Shown: positions 60,413-64,000 of the stretch, one piece after another
Layout of the letters: each line of letters opens with the position of its first letter
Position numbering within the stretch: position 1 is the stretch's first letter
Source: Maricaulis sp965242785
Lineage (GTDB): Bacteria; Pseudomonadota; Alphaproteobacteria; Caulobacterales; Maricaulaceae
Assembly: GCA_965242785.1 (NCBI GenBank)
Contig: CBDETA010000004.1
Location: forward strand, 310,001-374,000
DNA: 64,000 bases
Direction: 5' to 3'
Program-made: the position numbers and the translations under genes
Notes under the pieces: generated by a model
Told to the model about the DNA's origin: nothing
Database searches by the model: none
The model's input: the letters and a program-made list of their open reading frames with translations, nothing else

Positions 60413-61475
60413 CGGCCTCGACTTCGACCTCACCCTGACCCGCGGCAGTTTCGTGCTGCGGGCCGCCGCGAGCCTTCCGCGCACCGGGATCACTTCGGTC
60501 AGCGGTCCCAGCGGCGCCGGCAAGACCAGCCTGCTTCGGGCTCTGTGCGGGTTCGAGCCGGAAACCCGCGGACATATTCGTTTCGACAGCGAAACATGGT
60601 TGGACGCCAACCGCCAAGTGCCTGTCGAAAAACGCAGAATCGGCATCGCCTTCCAGGACACCCGGCTCTTCCCCCACCTCGATGTCGCCGGCAATCTGGC
60701 CTATGCCGAACGCCGTTCCAGGGGCGAGCCCGGTGCCCGGCGGGACGACATCCTCGATCTTCTGGACCTGCATCCGCTCCTCACCCGACGGACCCCTGCG
60801 CTTTCCGGCGGCGAGCGCCAGCGCGTCTCGCTCGGCCGCGCGCTCCTGTCCTCTCCCCGCCTGCTCATTCTGGACGAGCCCCTGTCCGCGCTGGATGCCC
60901 TGCATCGCAACGCCCTGATCCCGGCCCTGCGGCAGGCGCTGCTGGACGCCGCCATCCCCGCCCTGCATGTCAGCCATTCCGCGCACGAGATTGCCCAGCT
61001 GGCCGACCGTGTCCTGCCGCTCGAAGCCGGACAGACGGGCGCGGTCGTGCCCGTCGCCGACTGGCTTGGCACCGGCCACAGCCGCGAGCCGGCGGCGCTG
61101 ATCACGGCCACGCCGCAATCCCATGATCCCGATCTGATGATCGTCAGCCTGTCCCTGGCCGGCCACACGATCCGGCTGCCCGCCGCACAGCCGCTTGCCA
61201 CCGGCCAGCCGGTCCGGCTGCACATCCTGGCCCGCGACGTCTCCCTGGCCCGCACGCCCGCCAGCGACCTCTCCATCCGCAACCAGCTTCCCGCCACGCT
61301 GATCAGCCTGCGTCCGGACGCAGCGACGTCCTATTGCGATGTCGAGCTGGAGATGGACGGCCAGACGCTGTGGTCGCGCATCACGCGAGACGCCGCCCGC
61401 GAGCTGGCGCTGCAGCCCGGCGAGACGGTCTGGGCGCTGATCAAGAGCGCGTCGCTGGAGCCGCCACAGGACTGA
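60402..61475 (+). CDS. modC: Molybdate ABC transporter ATP-binding protein
   Basis: A 357-residue ATPase: Walker A SGPSGAGKTSLL, Q-loop FQDTRLFPHLDV, signature LSGGERQRVSLGRALLS, Walker B LLILDEPLSALD, H-loop HVSHSAHE. The C-terminal part (about 280-350; RLHILARDVSLART, SIRNQLPATLISL) is a MOP molybdate-binding domain that senses intracellular molybdate. The last 35 bases overlap the convergent outer-membrane factor gene. Confidence 0.95.
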   Translation: MQDNGLDFDLTLTRGSFVLRAAASLPRTGITSVSGPSGAGKTSLLRALCGFEPETRGHIRFDSETWLDANRQVPVEKRRIGIAFQDTRLFPHLDVAGNLAYAERRSRGEPGARRDDILDLLDLHPLLTRRTPALSGGERQRVSLGRALLSSPRLLILDEPLSALDALHRNALIPALRQALLDAAIPALHVSHSAHEIAQLADRVLPLEAGQTGAVVPVADWLGTGHSREPAALITATPQSHDPDLMIVSLSLAGHTIRLPAAQPLATGQPVRLHILARDVSLARTPASDLSIRNQLPATLISLRPDAATSYCDVELEMDGQTLWSRITRDAARELALQPGETVWALIKSASLEPPQD

Positions 61476-62838
61476 CCGGCGTGCCCAGCACCCGGTAGAG
61501 ATCCACCAGCGCCGCCGTCTGGTCGGCCCGCGCATCGAGCTGGGCTTCCCGGCTGGAGATCAGCGTGCGCTGGGCATCCAGGATGTCGATAAAACTGGCC
61601 AGACCCTCACGATAGAGCGCGTTGAGCTGTTCGAAAGCCTGTTCGGACGCCGTCACGGCGGTTTCCAGTTCCACCACCTGCGCATCCACCGCCTGCAGCT
61701 GCACCAGCGCCGTCTCGACCTCGGCCAGGGCGTTCAGCAGGACCGCACGATAGCTCAGCCGCGCCTGGTCCAGGCGCGCCTCGGCGGCCTCGACACCGGC
61801 CCGCCGGGCAGCGCCATCACTCAGCGGCACGGTCAGGCTGGCGCCCAGCCGGGCCATCACACTGGACACCAGCCGCTCCGCCGATCCCAGATCGGCCGTG
61901 ATCGACCCCGGCAAGGAAAGGGATGGATAAAGATCAGCCTCGGCAATGCCGACAGCCGCGCTGGCTGCGGCCAGCTCCCGCTCGGCCGCCTTCAGGTCCG
62001 GCCGCTGGCGCAGCAGGTCTGCCGGCAATGCATCCAGCGGCATGCGGGCCAAGTGCGGAATGGCCGCCCTGTCCGCTCCGGCCAGCCTCGCTTCGCCGGG
62101 GATCTGACCGGTCAGCACCGCCAGGTCATGCAGGGCCGCGGCCCGGACCACATCCAGGGATCCCCGCTGCGCCCGGGTCCGCGCCAGATCGGAGGCGGCG
62201 CGCTGAACGTCCAGATCGGCCGACAGTCCCGCCTCGGCCCGACGCTCGACAATCTCCAGCGTCTGTCTTTGCAGATCGAGCGAGGTCTCCAGCAGCGCCA
62301 GACGCGCCCGGCTGCGCTGCCATTCGACATAGCGTCCGGCAATCGCCGCTGCCGTCAGCCGGCGGGCATCTTCCAGGGCAAATTCACGCGCCTGCCGAGT
62401 GGCTTCGGCCTGTTCAATCCGACGCCGCTGCCCGCCGAACAGGTCCGGCATGTAAGCCAGTCCCAGCCCGAGACCGGCTCGGCTCTCATCCGACCCGTCG
62501 CCGCTCAGCACGGCGGATGCCGAACCCTCTGCTGACGCATCCAGGCTGGGCGCGAGGCCCGCCTGTGCACGCGTCACCAGCGCATCGGCCTCGTCCAGCC
62601 GCGCCCGGGCGAGCGCAATGTCCAGATTGTCGTCCAGCGCCAAGGCGATCAGCCGCGCCAGTTCGGGATCATCAAAGCCCTGCCACCAGGCCGGCTGGGC
62701 CTCACCATCCGCAACCGGCAGCGGCGCATGGAAAGCGCCCGGCAGGTCGGCCTGGGGTGGGTTATAGTCCGGCCCCACGACACAGCCGGACACCAGGCCG
62801 CTCCCGGCCAGAACAAGAAACAGGCTGCGCATCATCAT
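61441..62838 (-). CDS. RND efflux outer-membrane factor (NodT/OprM-type lipoprotein)
   Basis: A 465-residue outer-membrane channel with a lipoprotein signal (GLVSGC) and the start VVGPDYNPPQADLPGAF typical of NodT-family factors. Two long coiled helical repeats follow (LDDNLDIALARARLDEADAL and LRQRPDLKAAERELAAASA). It forms the exit duct of the tripartite pump encoded upstream; its start overlaps the pump gene stop (ATGA). Three successive ATG codons open the frame. Confidence 0.94.
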   Translation of the reverse strand: MMMRSLFLVLAGSGLVSGCVVGPDYNPPQADLPGAFHAPLPVADGEAQPAWWQGFDDPELARLIALALDDNLDIALARARLDEADALVTRAQAGLAPSLDASAEGSASAVLSGDGSDESRAGLGLGLAYMPDLFGGQRRRIEQAEATRQAREFALEDARRLTAAAIAGRYVEWQRSRARLALLETSLDLQRQTLEIVERRAEAGLSADLDVQRAASDLARTRAQRGSLDVVRAAALHDLAVLTGQIPGEARLAGADRAAIPHLARMPLDALPADLLRQRPDLKAAERELAAASAAVGIAEADLYPSLSLPGSITADLGSAERLVSSVMARLGASLTVPLSDGAARRAGVEAAEARLDQARLSYRAVLLNALAEVETALVQLQAVDAQVVELETAVTASEQAFEQLNALYREGLASFIDILDAQRTLISSREAQLDARADQTAALVDLYRVLGTPVSPVAAPATRS

Positions 62839-64000
62839 TCCGCCGGGTGAGAGGCCGTGCCGGGATCGCTCTCGGCACGGGCCAGCTCGTCCTCCAGATC
62901 CGCCAGATTGACCGAGCGCGGCTTGCCGAAACGGGCCACGCCCAGATAGATCACCGGCGTCAGGAAGAGGGTGAACAGGCCGGACAGGCCCAGACCGCCG
63001 AACACCGTCCAGCCGATCGCGCTGCGCGCCTCGGCACCCGCCCCGCTGGACAGGATCAGCGGCAGCGCGCCCAGGACGGTCGAGATCAGGGTCATGGTGA
63101 TCGGACGCAGGCGGATGGTCGCCGCCTCCTCGATCGCCTCGCGCACCGACTTGCCCTCGGCCCGCAGCTGGTCGGCGAACTCGACGACCAGAATGCCATT
63201 CTTGGCCATCAGACCGATCAGCATGACCAGACCGATCTGGGAAAAGATGTTCAGCGACACGCCCGAGAGGAAGAGCGCATAGACCGCCGCCGCCAGCGCA
63301 AAGGGCACGGACAGGATCACCACGATCGGGCTGGTCAGGCTTTCAAACTGGGCGGCCAGAACCAGGAAGACGATGATGAAGGCGAACACATAGGTGATCG
63401 CCATGTCGCGCGAGGTTTCGTTCAGCGTACGCGCCTCGCCCTGCATCAGCATGTCGATCCCGTCCGGCAGCACGGCATCGCCCAACCGCCGGATTTCCGC
63501 CACCGCATCGGCCAGGGCAACACCCTCGGCGATATCGGCCTCGAAATTGATCGAGCGGCGCTGCTCGGTGCGGTTGAGCTCGGCCGCCACGCCTTCCTCG
63601 ACGATCGTCGTCAGCGTGGACAGCGGGATCAGCTCGCCGGTGTTGGACCGCACATAGAGGTTCTGCAGATCCGACGGATCATCGATCGCATCCTGGGTGC
63701 TCTCCAGGAAGATCGGGATCGCCTGGTCGCCGACGTTGAGGTCCACCAGCTCGTCGCCCCCGACCATGGCCCGCAGGGTCACCGAGAGCTGGTCCAGCGG
63801 AACGCCCAGATCAGCAGCCCGACGCCGGTCAATGCGGATCGACAATTGCGGCTGGGTCGGCTGGTAGGAAATCTCCGGATTGGAAAAGATCGTACCGCCG
63901 GTTTCCACCGCATCCTCCAGCGCCAGGGCGGCTTCGTAGATCTCGGCATAGTCCCGCCCGGTCAGCGCCACCTCGATTCCGCCACGGCTGGCGCCCCGCA
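62835..64000 (-). CDS. RND (AcrB-type) efflux pump permease, C-terminal part (5' end beyond window)
   Basis: The frame is open to the right edge (RGGIEVALTGRDY precedes), so only the last 388 or so codons are present. They show the second porter/docking part (ISYQPTQPQLSIRIDRRRAADLGV, PDGIDMLMQGEARTLNET) and five to six transmembrane helices (YVFAFIIVFLVLAAQFESLTSPIVVILSVP, IFSQIGLVMLIGLMAKNGILVVEFAD, LRPITMTLISTVLGALPLILSSG, GLGLSGLFTLFLTPVIYL). This is an HAE1-type proton-driven drug exporter. The adaptor gene is presumably further right. Confidence 0.94.
   Translation of the reverse strand, partial: RGASRGGIEVALTGRDYAEIYEAALALEDAVETGGTIFSNPEISYQPTQPQLSIRIDRRRAADLGVPLDQLSVTLRAMVGGDELVDLNVGDQAIPIFLESTQDAIDDPSDLQNLYVRSNTGELIPLSTLTTIVEEGVAAELNRTEQRRSINFEADIAEGVALADAVAEIRRLGDAVLPDGIDMLMQGEARTLNETSRDMAITYVFAFIIVFLVLAAQFESLTSPIVVILSVPFALAAAVYALFLSGVSLNIFSQIGLVMLIGLMAKNGILVVEFADQLRAEGKSVREAIEEAATIRLRPITMTLISTVLGALPLILSSGAGAEARSAIGWTVFGGLGLSGLFTLFLTPVIYLGVARFGKPRSVNLADLEDELARAESDPGTASHPAE

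Overview
The window is high-GC DNA from a marine-type alphaproteobacterium. The best guess is the Maricaulis/Hyphomonas group (Maricaulales, near Caulobacterales). This rests on gene style only: a TadG-like pilus protein, a TonB-dependent receptor, an ECF sigma/ChrR pair with a cyclopropane-synthase-like cluster, DUF6090/DUF4199 membrane proteins and alphaproteobacterial intergenic repeats. No rRNA, tRNA, IS transposase, prophage or CRISPR array was seen. The sequence looks like core chromosome, with genes packed head to tail and many 4-base ATGA overlaps.

Layout. 1-6.5 kb: end of a TadG-like gene, an FKBP lipoprotein, an M16 peptidase and a double-ATPase peptide ABC protein. 6.7-10.2 kb: a soluble histidine kinase with seven PAS units. 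10.2-13.6 kb: a MacAB-type export operon whose adaptor carries a Spy-like helical insert. 14.2-16.9 kb: a second M16 peptidase. 16.9-17.9 kb: a gene-free stretch full of inverted repeats. 17.9-24.3 kb: an SDR behind an SD-sequestering hairpin, typA, a Cache-only membrane protein, and a MarR regulator facing hpd (tyrosine catabolism). 24.4-27.6 kb: small membrane proteins, including a membrane-anchored LuxR-type regulator. 27.6-37.1 kb: a DUF1295 enzyme, a BlaI-like regulator, hydrolases, a TonB receptor, TetR, an acyl-CoA synthetase and a PYROXD2-like flavoprotein.

37.1-45.5 kb is a uronate-catabolism locus. uxaC, an RpiB-fold (DhuI-like) isomerase and kduD lie on the minus strand; uxaA, kdgK and a carboxylesterase lie on the plus strand, with a LacI regulator between them. 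Galacturonate/glucuronate and unsaturated uronates would converge on 2-keto-3-deoxygluconate and then KDPG. A 16-base sequence is repeated exactly in front of uxaC and in front of uxaA/lacI, which gives a concrete operator for the regulon. uxaB, eda, lyases and a transporter are not in the window.

45.5-51.7 kb holds an M19 dipeptidase, a two-repeat secreted protein and a four-gene phospho-relay/partner-switching module: Hpt, STAS anti-anti-sigma, receiver-PP2C phosphatase, and HATPase kinase with a receiver-like N-terminus. A second LacI regulator follows. 51.8-56.6 kb: rpoE-chrR diverge from an FAD oxidase/DUF1365/SAM-methyltransferase cluster. Both directions carry the same TGATCC-N17-GTA promoter, and the ChrR lacks the two zinc-binding cysteines of its sensor domain. 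56.8-64 kb: a CHASE4-like GGDEF-EAL protein, modABC, and the outer-membrane factor plus the 3' part of the pump gene of an RND efflux system.

Family calls come from motifs read by eye. No database search was possible.
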